From Streptomyces sp. NRRL F-525 (GTDB taxonomy: Bacteria; Actinomycetota; Actinomycetes; Streptomycetales; Streptomycetaceae), in contig NZ_JNXE01000027.1 of assembly GCF_000716605.1 (NCBI RefSeq), positions 62,001 to 126,000 of the forward strand: DNA of 64,000 bases, given 5' to 3'. This document shows, one piece after another, positions 18,263-25,768 of the stretch. Both the position numbers and the translations under genes were made by a program. Positions within the stretch are counted from its first letter, which is position 1. Each line of letters starts with the position of its first letter. The notes beneath the pieces were generated by a model. That model did not search any database and was not told the origin of the DNA. It saw only the letters and a program-made list of their open reading frames with translations.

Positions 18263-19219
18263 ATGTCACCTGCCCCAGGGCCCGGTCCCGGCCCCGACTT
18301 CGAACTCGCCTCCGCCCACCCGGAGGTCACCTGGTTGCGACAGGCCGCGGCCATGGCCGACTGGGCCGCCGTCCGGCAGTACCACGACAGCCTGCCGCCC
18401 GGTACCGACCGGGCCTTCGTCGTACGGGTGCTGGCCGAGGTCGACGGGGTCGAGCACGTACTGCGGCAGCAGGTGGCCGCCGTACCGGACGACGTGTTCG
18501 CGCTCACCGTGCTCGGCGCCCGGCTCGTACAGGTCGGGTGGGGGATACGGACCGCGGCGCGGGCCAAGGACGTCAGCAGGGAGCAATTCACCGCGTTCCA
18601 CGCCCACTTGAGGGACGCGGAGCAGTTGCTGATCCGAGCCACGGCGCTCGACCCGTCGTACGACGCGGCCTGGGCCGAGCGGCTCAACACCGTCCGTGGG
18701 CTGTCGCTGGGGAAGAACGAGGCGCGGCGGCGCTACGACAGGCTGGCCAGGTACCACCCGCACCACTTCACCGGGCAGGCCCGTCTCCTCCAGAAGCTGT
18801 GTCCCAAGTGGGGCGGCAGTTGGGACGAAGCCCACGGTTTCGTGCGGGAGTGTCTACTGGCCGCGCCCGAGGGGTCGTTGAGCGGGGGGCTGGTGGCCGA
18901 GGCGCACATCGAGCACTGGCTCGACACGAAGGGCGACGACAAGCGGGCCGAGTATCTGCGCCAACCGCACGTCCACGCCGAACTCGTCGAGGCGGCCCAA
19001 CGGTCCGTGCTCCACCCGCAGTTCGGGCGTCCGTACGGCTGGGTCACCGTCCAGGGCTCCTTCGCCGCGCTGTTCTCCCTCATCGGCGACACCGCCCAGG
19101 CCGCCGCGCACTTCCGCGCCCTCGGCAACCTCGCCTCCGAATATCCGTGGAGTTACCTCGGCGAGCCCGCCGAGACGTACGTCCAGCACCGCGACACCGT
19201 CCTGAGAGGCCGAAGATGA
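18263..19219 (+). CDS. Conserved hypothetical helical-repeat (TPR-like) protein
   Basis: A 318-residue soluble protein, probably a stack of helices resembling TPRs (LRQAAAMADWAAVRQYHDSL; LLIRATALDPSYDAAWAERL; LFSLIGDTAQAAAHFRALGN). No catalytic motif is visible. I chose the ATG at 18263 over an earlier in-frame start because the N-terminus from there (MSPAPGPGPGPDFELAS) is compact. Its stop overlaps the start of the M16 peptidase gene (ATGA), so the two are translationally coupled and probably work together. Confidence 0.65.
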   Translation: MSPAPGPGPGPDFELASAHPEVTWLRQAAAMADWAAVRQYHDSLPPGTDRAFVVRVLAEVDGVEHVLRQQVAAVPDDVFALTVLGARLVQVGWGIRTAARAKDVSREQFTAFHAHLRDAEQLLIRATALDPSYDAAWAERLNTVRGLSLGKNEARRRYDRLARYHPHHFTGQARLLQKLCPKWGGSWDEAHGFVRECLLAAPEGSLSGGLVAEAHIEHWLDTKGDDKRAEYLRQPHVHAELVEAAQRSVLHPQFGRPYGWVTVQGSFAALFSLIGDTAQAAAHFRALGNLASEYPWSYLGEPAETYVQHRDTVLRGRR

Positions 19220-20961
19220 ACACCCGGGACCCCCAGGGCGGCCACACCGCCGGCTCCGCCGTCCACCTCACCGAGGTCCACGGCATACCGACCCTCTTCG
19301 CGTACGCCCCCGGCCCCATGCGCGCCGGACTCGTCTTCCGCGTCGGCACCGCCGACGAGACCCTCGCCCGCGCCGGCGTCACCCATCTCGTCGAACACCT
19401 CGCCCTGTACCGCCACGGCCTCGCCGGCTACCACTACAACGGCGCGACGAAAGCGGCCTTCACCCACTTCCACGTGGAGGGCGCCGAACACGAGATCGTC
19501 GCCTACCTCCACGGCGTCTGCGCCTCCCTCACCGACCTCCCCATGGAGCGCCTGGAGACCGAGAAGGAGATCCTGCGCACCGAGGAGTCCCGCCGCGAGC
19601 CCGGCCAACTCCCGCTGTGGCGCTACGGCGCCCAGGGCTACGGCCTCGTCAGCTACCCGGAGTGGGGCGTCAGGAACCTGCGCCCCGAGGACGTGCACCA
19701 CTGGACGCGGACCTGGTTCACGGGCGGCAACGCCGCGCTGTGGATCGCCGGCGAGCAGATACCGGCCGGGCTCGCCCCGCGACTGCCCCAGGGGCACCGC
19801 CACCCCCTCCCCGCCGTCACCTCCGCGCTCCCCGCCACGCCCGCCCACTTCTCCGACGGCCAGGGCGGTGTCCTGCTCGACGCCGTCGTCACCGACACCA
19901 CCGCCGCCCGGCTCTACGCGGGCGTCCTGGAACGCGAACTCACCCGCGCCCTGCGCCAGGAGGGCGGTTACTCCTACACGGCGGCCACCGACTACACCTC
20001 CCGCCGCGACGGCCACGCGCTCCTCACCGCCTTCGCCGACTCCCTGCCCGCCAAGCAGGACGCGGTGCTCGGCGGCTTCGTCGACGTCCTCGCCGCCCTC
20101 CAGGCGGGCCGTGTCGCGCAGGCCGACCTGGACGCCGTACGCGCGCACGCCGACACGGCACTGACGGCGGCCGACGCGGCCGTACGGCGGCTGCCGGGCC
20201 TCGCGGAGGACCTGCTCGCCGGACGGCCGCCCCGCGGCGCCGACGAACTGCGGCACGAACTGTGGTCGGTGACGCCCGGTCATCTGCACGCGGTGGCCCT
20301 GGAGGCCGCCGGTACCGCCCTGATGCAGGTGCCCTCGGGGCACAGCGCCGACTGGGCCGGGTACGCGGAGGCGCCGGTCCGTTCGACGTACGCCGTCACC
20401 GGGCGGCGCTTCGAGGCGGTGGCCAAGAGCGGGGCCGCGCTGGTGGTGGGGGACGACGGGGTCAGCCTGACGGTGCGCGGGCGGGACGGGAGCGACCTCG
20501 CGGTGACCGTGCCGTACCGCGCCTGCGCCGCCGTGCTGAGCTGGCCCGACGGCGGCCGCCGGCTCATCGGCACCGACGGTCTCGCCGTGGACGTGGAACC
20601 CGGCCTCTACGGAGTCGACGCGCACACGATGGCGACGCTCGACGCGGCCGTACCACCGCACGCGCGTGTGCAGTTGCCGCCGCGGCAGAGCGCGCCCCGC
20701 GCGGAGGCACCCGCCGCCCCGGCCGCCCAGGACGGTGCCGCGCCCGCCCGGCGCACCGGCGGGCAGACCGCCGCGCTCGTCGTGTTCTTCGGGCTGGGCG
20801 GGCTGTTCGCCTTCCTCGCGCTCGCGGTGACGGTCTTCGGCGGCGGCGACCCCGAGACCAGCACGGGCGAGTGGATCGGCCTCGCGGCCTTCATGTGGGC
20901 CGTCACCGGGCTGCTGGTCTGGCCCGCGCTACGGATCCTGCGGCGCACCCGGAAGGCGTGA
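19216..20961 (+). CDS. M16-family (insulinase-like) metallopeptidase, membrane-anchored
   Basis: A 581-residue protein. The inverted zinc motif HxxEH is present (THLVEHLAL; His57, Glu60, His61), and the third ligand is probably in the ETEKEILRTEESR segment. A second M16-like region follows (GVLERELTRALRQEGGYSYT). The C-terminus carries two predicted membrane helices (about 515-540 and 553-573), which is unusual for soluble M16 enzymes and suggests a membrane-tethered cytoplasmic peptidase. There is no signal peptide. It is coupled to the upstream helical-repeat gene by a 4-base overlap. Substrate unknown. Confidence 0.8.
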   Translation: MNTRDPQGGHTAGSAVHLTEVHGIPTLFAYAPGPMRAGLVFRVGTADETLARAGVTHLVEHLALYRHGLAGYHYNGATKAAFTHFHVEGAEHEIVAYLHGVCASLTDLPMERLETEKEILRTEESRREPGQLPLWRYGAQGYGLVSYPEWGVRNLRPEDVHHWTRTWFTGGNAALWIAGEQIPAGLAPRLPQGHRHPLPAVTSALPATPAHFSDGQGGVLLDAVVTDTTAARLYAGVLERELTRALRQEGGYSYTAATDYTSRRDGHALLTAFADSLPAKQDAVLGGFVDVLAALQAGRVAQADLDAVRAHADTALTAADAAVRRLPGLAEDLLAGRPPRGADELRHELWSVTPGHLHAVALEAAGTALMQVPSGHSADWAGYAEAPVRSTYAVTGRRFEAVAKSGAALVVGDDGVSLTVRGRDGSDLAVTVPYRACAAVLSWPDGGRRLIGTDGLAVDVEPGLYGVDAHTMATLDAAVPPHARVQLPPRQSAPRAEAPAAPAAQDGAAPARRTGGQTAALVVFFGLGGLFAFLALAVTVFGGGDPETSTGEWIGLAAFMWAVTGLLVWPALRILRRTRKA

Positions 20962-20975
20962 CCCACCCCAGACAC

Positions 20976-21335
20976 CTACCGCAGATACGGGTTCTGCTGA
21001 GCCGGCGCCGGAGTGGGAACCGCCATGTACCCCGGCTGCTTCGGCGTCGTGCGGTCGAACACCCCGAACAGCAGCAGCCCGGCCGCGACGAGCATGCTCA
21101 CGATCAGGGCCAGGCCGAGGAACGGGTCGTCGTCCCCGCTGCCGCGGACCGCTATCAGCGGCAGCGTCACGCACTCGTAGAGCGCGAAGGAGGCGACCGC
21201 GCCCCAGTCCGACACCCGGCCGCGGCGGATCGCGACGTACAGGAAGGGCACCCACATCAGTACGCCGCACGATCCCCAGGCGAGGACCACCCAGGCGATC
21301 CGCTGCCACCAACCGGCCTCGAGCCGTTTCTCCAT
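20976..21335 (-). CDS. Small integral membrane protein
   Basis: A 119-residue protein with three predicted membrane helices (IAWVVLAWGSCGVLMWVPFL, a central helix beginning WGAVASFALYECV, and LGLALIVSMLVAAGLLLFG), a charged RRGRVSDW turn, and a Pro/Ala/Gln-rich C-terminal tail ending NPYLR. The ATG at 21335 is preceded by a GGGGGG run at ribosome-binding distance. The layout (two helices, RRxRxxDW turn, further helices) is like that of the protein at 22648, so they may be distant paralogues. Function unknown; convergent with the M16 gene. Confidence 0.7.
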   Translation of the reverse strand: MEKRLEAGWWQRIAWVVLAWGSCGVLMWVPFLYVAIRRGRVSDWGAVASFALYECVTLPLIAVRGSGDDDPFLGLALIVSMLVAAGLLLFGVFDRTTPKQPGYMAVPTPAPAQQNPYLR

Positions 21336-21588
21336 GTCAACCCCCCAAGGTCGGGGCAAGATTAGGGCAACGGCCGTCGTGCGGGGGGACGAACGGCTCC
21401 GCGAATCTCCGGGCGTCCGCCGGGACCCGCGCACCAGGAGGGGGTTTGTCCGGTCCGCGTTCCCCGGGGCAGGAGTTTTTGCCGTGCCATGAGGGAATCT
21501 TGTGGCGATCCAGGGAAGCTGTTTCCCGGACGAAAGGACGCCGTCGGTTACGTTGCGATCCGTTCAGGGCGCCCAAGCCCCGCGCGCG

Positions 21589-21652
21589 CACGGACAGTTC
21601 GGTGAGAACACGGACAGTTCGGGAGCAGCCGTACGCCGGAATGTCGTACGGC
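21589..21652. promoter_or_regulatory. Direct and inverted repeats in the 414-bp divergent spacer
   Basis: The spacer 21336-21749 between two divergent genes contains no supportable gene. It does hold two exact copies of CACGGACAGTTCGG, at 21589-21602 and 21609-21622 (20-base period, about two DNA turns). It also holds a perfect inverted repeat, GCCGTACG (21628-21635) with CGTACGGC (21645-21652), separated by 9 bases. These look like regulator-binding sites for the DUF1906 gene at 21750 or its divergent neighbour. The binding protein is unknown. Confidence 0.4.
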
Positions 21653-21749
21653 GTCGCCGCGCCGGGCTCGCGCCGCTTCAGGGGGCCTTCGGGGCTCGGT
21701 AACTTCCGCGGACGTCGTACACGTCCGCTTGTCATGAACAGGGGCGGGG

Positions 21750-22577
21750 ATGGCAGAACACCGGCAGTCGAGGAAGCGCAGATACATCACGTGGGGCGTG
21801 GCCGGTGCCGCGGTCGTCGCGGGCGGCGGGATCGCCGCGACGAACTCGATGGCGGCCACCACCTGGCCCGCCCAGAAGACCTACACGGGCCGCGCCTTCG
21901 ACACCTGCGCCGCGCCCTCCCTCGCCGCGATGAAGGCCTGGCACACCGACGGCGCCTACGGCGCGGCCGCCGTCTACATCGGCGGCAAGAACCGCGGCTG
22001 CAGCCAGCCCAACCTCACCGCGTCCTGGGTCAAGTCCCTCACCACGGTCGGCTGGAAGTTCATCCCGCTCTACGTCGGCTCGCAGCCGTCCTGCGGCTCC
22101 GGCGGCTCGGTGAAGATCAGCGCCTCCACGGCCGCGGCCGTCGGCAAGTCCGAGGCGGACGACGCGGTCGCCAAGTCCGCCGCGCTCGGCTTCAAGGCCG
22201 GCAGCCCGGTCTACCTGGACATGGAGTCGTACGACATCACGAACACGGCCTGCAACAACGCCGTGCTGACGTACGTCCGCGCCTTCGACAAGGAACTGCA
22301 CGCCAAGATCTACCGCAGCGGCCTCTACGGCTTCTCCAGCTCCAGCGCCAAGGCGATCGCGACCGCGACCGACAAGACGGACCTGCCGGGCAACCTCTGG
22401 TACGCGCTGTGGGACAAGACGTACACGACGACCTCGGACTGGCCGTGGGGCTCCACCCAGTTCACCAGCCACAGCCGCGCGCACCAGTACCTGGTCAACA
22501 GCAAGGAGACCCGCGGCGGTTACACGATCACCGTGGACCGCGACACGTGGGACGCGCCGGTCGCCATCACCGGCTGA
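21750..22577 (+). CDS. Secreted DUF1906 (glycoside hydrolase-like) protein
   Basis: A 275-residue exported protein. The N-terminus has a twin-arginine-like signal (SRKRRYITWGVAGAAVVAGG) with likely cleavage after SMAA. The mature part is a DUF1906 domain, a TIM-barrel related to Rv2525c and glycosidase-like proteins: TYTGRAFDTCAAPSLAAMKAW, YIGGKNRGCSQPNLT, FIPLYVGSQ, YLDMESYD and LWYALWD follow the family order. The conserved acidic pair in YLDMESYD is in the expected active-site position. A role in cell-wall polysaccharide handling is possible from the family. It is followed by two membrane-protein genes in the same direction. Confidence 0.88.
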   Translation: MAEHRQSRKRRYITWGVAGAAVVAGGGIAATNSMAATTWPAQKTYTGRAFDTCAAPSLAAMKAWHTDGAYGAAAVYIGGKNRGCSQPNLTASWVKSLTTVGWKFIPLYVGSQPSCGSGGSVKISASTAAAVGKSEADDAVAKSAALGFKAGSPVYLDMESYDITNTACNNAVLTYVRAFDKELHAKIYRSGLYGFSSSSAKAIATATDKTDLPGNLWYALWDKTYTTTSDWPWGSTQFTSHSRAHQYLVNSKETRGGYTITVDRDTWDAPVAITG

Positions 22578-22647
22578 GGCGCGCGGAGAACCGCGGAGAA
22601 CCGCGGGGAGCCGCGGGGAACGGGCCGATGACTGAGGGGTGAGGGCG

Positions 22648-23148
22648 ATGAGGATGCTGCGGGTCTTGCGGGCGACGGGCGCGCCGGTGCTGCGGACGCC
22701 GGCCGTGCGGGTGGGCTTCGCCGCGCTGCCGGTCCTCAGCCTGGGCCTGCTGTGTCCCGTCCCCTCCCTCGTCCTCGCCCTGCGCCGTCGCACCCGCGCC
22801 GACTGGCTGGCCTTCGCCGGGTTCACCGCGGTCCTCGCGGCCTGGATCACGGAGGTCGCGCTGACACCGGTCGACACGCACGGCGTGCTCTTCGGAGTGG
22901 ACCTCCTGCTGATCACCCTGTCGATGGTGGGCGCCTCGGCGCACGCGTGGACGGCGTGGCCCCGGCGGGCGGGGCAGCGCGAGCGCCGGTGGCGGTGGCT
23001 CGGCGCGCAGGCCGGGGCCGGGGTACCGGTGGGGGAGCGGGCCGAGGCTCTCGCGGTCAAGCGGGCGGAGGCCCTGGCGGTCGAGCGGGCGGAGGCCCCG
23101 GTGGCCGAGCGCGCGAAGGACGTGGTGGTCGAACGGGCTGAGGAGTAG
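22648..23148 (+). CDS. Integral membrane protein with ERAE-repeat tail
   Basis: A 166-residue protein with three to four predicted membrane helices (VGFAALPVLSLGLLCPVPSL; WLAFAGFTAVLAAWITEVAL; LFGVDLLLITLSMVGASAHA) and an RRRTRADW turn between helices. The C-terminal 40 residues are a degenerate repeat of about ten residues (variants of RAEALAVE), highly charged and probably helical. A GTG at 22639 is an alternative start. It is spaced 6 bases from the next gene, so the two are likely cotranscribed. No function can be assigned. Confidence 0.65.
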   Translation: MRMLRVLRATGAPVLRTPAVRVGFAALPVLSLGLLCPVPSLVLALRRRTRADWLAFAGFTAVLAAWITEVALTPVDTHGVLFGVDLLLITLSMVGASAHAWTAWPRRAGQRERRWRWLGAQAGAGVPVGERAEALAVKRAEALAVERAEAPVAERAKDVVVERAEE

Positions 23149-23154
23149 CGGTAC

Positions 23155-23781
23155 ATGGCCAAGCAGGTCCGGCAGGTCACGCAGGCGCGTGCGGTCCCGG
23201 CGGGGAGACAGGGGCGGCTCAGCCGCGTGGGGCGCGCCGTGGTCGCCGGGCTGCGCTCGCTCGGCGGACGCACCATCGCCATGATCGCGGGCGCCGTCGC
23301 CGTAGCCCTCGCGGTGATCGTGACCGGGATCGTCCTCTCCCGGCACGACACCGGCCGCCCGCCGATCCCCGCCACCCGGGCCCGGCACTACACCGAGACC
23401 GACGCCTGTCTGCTCACCGACCGTCAGGGCATCAACGGCAGCACCGCCGCCGCGGTCTGGAAGGGCATGCAGGACGCCTCCCTCAAGACGCACGCGCGCG
23501 TGAACTACTCGTCCGTCACCGGCGAACAGAGCACCGGTAACGCCCGCCCCTTCCTCAACGCCATGCTCCAGGGCTCCTGCGAGGTCGTCCTCGCGGTGGG
23601 CGGCCCCGAGGTGAAGGCGGCGCAGGAGACGACGGCGCGGTACCCGAAGCTGGGCTTCGTGCTGATCGGCAGCGGCGGTGGGGGCAAGGCCGGCACGAAC
23701 GTGGCCTGGGTGCCCGACGGCGACGGGCTGCGCGCGGGTGTCGCCGCCGCGGTGGAACGAGCGGTCGACGCCCGGAGCTGA
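23155..23781 (+). CDS. Membrane-anchored BMP-like (periplasmic binding type I) protein
   Basis: A 208-residue protein with a basic cytoplasmic N-terminus, one membrane helix (about 41-62, IAMIAGAVAVALAVIVTGIV) and an extracellular part resembling a shortened BMP/PnrA-type solute-binding domain. It has TDACLLTDRQGINGSTAAAVW, then QGSCEVVLAVGGPEV and PKLGFVLIGS. Full BMP lipoproteins are about 330 residues; this one lacks the second lobe, so a sensing or accessory role rather than transport is likely. It directly follows the repeat-tailed membrane protein. Confidence 0.6.
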   Translation: MAKQVRQVTQARAVPAGRQGRLSRVGRAVVAGLRSLGGRTIAMIAGAVAVALAVIVTGIVLSRHDTGRPPIPATRARHYTETDACLLTDRQGINGSTAAAVWKGMQDASLKTHARVNYSSVTGEQSTGNARPFLNAMLQGSCEVVLAVGGPEVKAAQETTARYPKLGFVLIGSGGGGKAGTNVAWVPDGDGLRAGVAAAVERAVDARS

Positions 23782-23917
23782 GCCCACGCGTGCGTGCCGG
23801 TGCCCGAAGTCCTGGTGAATCGTTGGTCGAATGGGTTGGCCACAGGCGACCCACTGCCTACCATCGATCACCGCAAGACTTTGTGCACCGTCGCACAATC
23901 TCCAACGGGAGGCTCCC

Positions 23918-24565
23918 TTGCACCGCCGCCGTCGCACCGCGCTCGTCCTCACCGCCGTGATCGCCGCCGCGGCCCCCGCCCTGACCGCCTGCGGGAACGA
24001 GGCGCATCCCGGCGCCGCGGCCGTCGTGGGCGGGCAACGCATCACCGTCGCGCAGTTGCAGAGCCGGGTCAACGAGGTGCGCACGGCCCAGCGGTCGTCC
24101 GTCCAGAACGAGGCACAGTACGAGCGCGCCATCGCCACCACCGGCGGCCTCACCCGCGAGACGCTCTACGGCATGGTCTTCGACCAGGTCGTCCACCGCG
24201 CCGCCCAGGACGCCGGGGTCACCGTCACCCGCAAGGACATCCAGGACATGCGGGCGGCCCTCGCCCAGCAGGCGGGCGGCGCCAAGGCCCTGGAGGCGAC
24301 CTGGCTCGCCCAGTACGGCGTCCCCCCGCAGCGCCTCGACGAGAACCTCCGCCTCCAGGTGGAGGGCCGCAAACTCGCCGCGAAACTCGGCACCGACACC
24401 ACCCAGCCCGCCTTCTGGAAGGCCCTCTCCACGGCCTCCAAGGAACTCCACGTCGACCTCAACCCGCGCTACGGCACGTGGGACGTGGCCAAGAGCAGCC
24501 GGGTGGACGCGAAGACGCCGTGGGTGCGGGAGGTTACGGCGGCGCAGACCCAGCAGTCGGCGTAA
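23918..24565 (+). CDS. Lipoprotein with SurA-like N-terminal domain
   Basis: A 215-residue lipoprotein starting at a TTG, which is decided by a perfect GGAGG (23908-23912) five bases upstream and by the signal peptide that follows (HRRRRTALVLTAVIAAAAPA, lipobox LTAC). The mature part resembles the N-terminal chaperone domain of SurA/PrsA-type foldases (AAVVGGQRITVAQLQSRVNE; TRETLYGMVFDQVVHRAAQ) without a parvulin domain. It probably assists folding of exported proteins at the outer face of the membrane. In Streptomyces it commonly precedes mazG, as here. Confidence 0.85.
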   Translation: MHRRRRTALVLTAVIAAAAPALTACGNEAHPGAAAVVGGQRITVAQLQSRVNEVRTAQRSSVQNEAQYERAIATTGGLTRETLYGMVFDQVVHRAAQDAGVTVTRKDIQDMRAALAQQAGGAKALEATWLAQYGVPPQRLDENLRLQVEGRKLAAKLGTDTTQPAFWKALSTASKELHVDLNPRYGTWDVAKSSRVDAKTPWVREVTAAQTQQSA

Positions 24566-24703
24566 CGGTACGGCGGCTCGGTCAGCGGGCACGCGGGAAG
24601 CGAGCGCGGGTAGGTCGGAGGCCGGCCTGTGGACGACAGGGCAGCTGCCCGCCGGCCTGTGGACAACTCCGGGGCTGTCGGTGGTGTGGGTTACGTTCGG
24701 TGG

Positions 24704-25699
24704 GTGAACGCAACCAGTCCCGGCCCCGCTCCCGAGGGCGCCCCCGCCCCCACCCCCGGCCGCATCGTCCTGCTCACCACCAGCCACCGCGTCGCCCCCG
24801 GCCTGCTGTCCTGGCCCGCCTGGCAGGCGCTGCGCGACGCCGACCGGGTGCTGTGCGCGGACGGCGCGCATCCGCAGCTGCCGTATCTCCGCGAGGCCGG
24901 AATACAGGTGGACGAGGCGACCCCGACCGCCGAGGAACTGGTCGCGGCCTGCGCGGACGGCTCCACGGCGGTGATCGTGGCCACGGGAGAGGGCGAACCG
25001 GCCCTGACCGACGGCCTGGCCCGCCTGGCGGGCTCCGGCCGCGTCCAGATGCCGGACCTGGAACTGCTCCCCGCCTCCTACGACCTGCCCGGCGCCCGCC
25101 TCCTCGACCTCGTCCAGGTCATGGACCGCATCCGCGCCGAGTGCCCGTGGTCCTCCCAGCAGACCCACAAGGGCCTGGCGAAGTACGGCATCGAGGAGGC
25201 GTACGAACTCGTCGAGGCGATCGAGGAGGGCGACCGCGACGAACTCCGCGAGGAGCTGGGCGACGTCCTCCTCCAGGTCGTCTTCCACGCCCGCATCGCC
25301 GAGGAGGACCCCGACACCCCCTTCTCCATCGACGACGTGGCCGCCGGCATCGTCACCAAACTGATCCACCGCCACCCCCATGTCTTCGGCGACGAAACGG
25401 CGTCGACTCCCGAGGAGGTCAAGGCGCACTGGCTCCGCACCAAGGCCGAGGAGAAGCGCCGCACCTCCATCACCGAGGGCATCCCCATGGGCCAGCCCGG
25501 CCTCGCCCTCGCGTCGAAACTGGCATCACGCGTGCGGACGGCGGGACTTGAGGTGCCGTTGCCCACCGGGGACGACGGCATCGGGTACGAGCTGCTGGCG
25601 CTGGCCGTGCGGGCGGAGGCGGACGGGGTGGATCCGGAGGCTGCCTTGCGGGCGGCGGGGCGGGCTTATCGGGATGCGATCAGAGGCGTCGAAGGCTGA
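24704..25699 (+). CDS. mazG: Nucleoside triphosphate pyrophosphohydrolase MazG
   Basis: A 331-residue MazG-family enzyme that hydrolyses (d)NTPs to the monophosphate and pyrophosphate, cleaning the nucleotide pool. The metal-binding motif appears as EEAYELVEAIEEGD with the downstream EELGDVLLQV, and a second half has the matching KLASRVRTAGLEV region. About 115 N-terminal residues form a separate domain (RIVLLTTSHRVAPGLLSWPA), a degenerate tetrapyrrole-methylase-like region often fused to actinobacterial MazG. The GTG at 24704 was chosen because the protein part before it is not conserved-looking. No operon partner is evident. Confidence 0.9.
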   Translation: MNATSPGPAPEGAPAPTPGRIVLLTTSHRVAPGLLSWPAWQALRDADRVLCADGAHPQLPYLREAGIQVDEATPTAEELVAACADGSTAVIVATGEGEPALTDGLARLAGSGRVQMPDLELLPASYDLPGARLLDLVQVMDRIRAECPWSSQQTHKGLAKYGIEEAYELVEAIEEGDRDELREELGDVLLQVVFHARIAEEDPDTPFSIDDVAAGIVTKLIHRHPHVFGDETASTPEEVKAHWLRTKAEEKRRTSITEGIPMGQPGLALASKLASRVRTAGLEVPLPTGDDGIGYELLALAVRAEADGVDPEAALRAAGRAYRDAIRGVEG

Positions 25700-25768
25700 G
25701 TCAACGGCCCTGTGAATCAGTACCTTTGACGGCGGGGAGCTGAGGATCACGCGGGGGAGGTGGCGGGT

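Noticed and set aside
18538..19215. N-terminal extension of the M16 peptidase
   Set aside because: Overlaps the helical-repeat gene in another frame; ATG 19216 with an ATGA overlap is the natural start.
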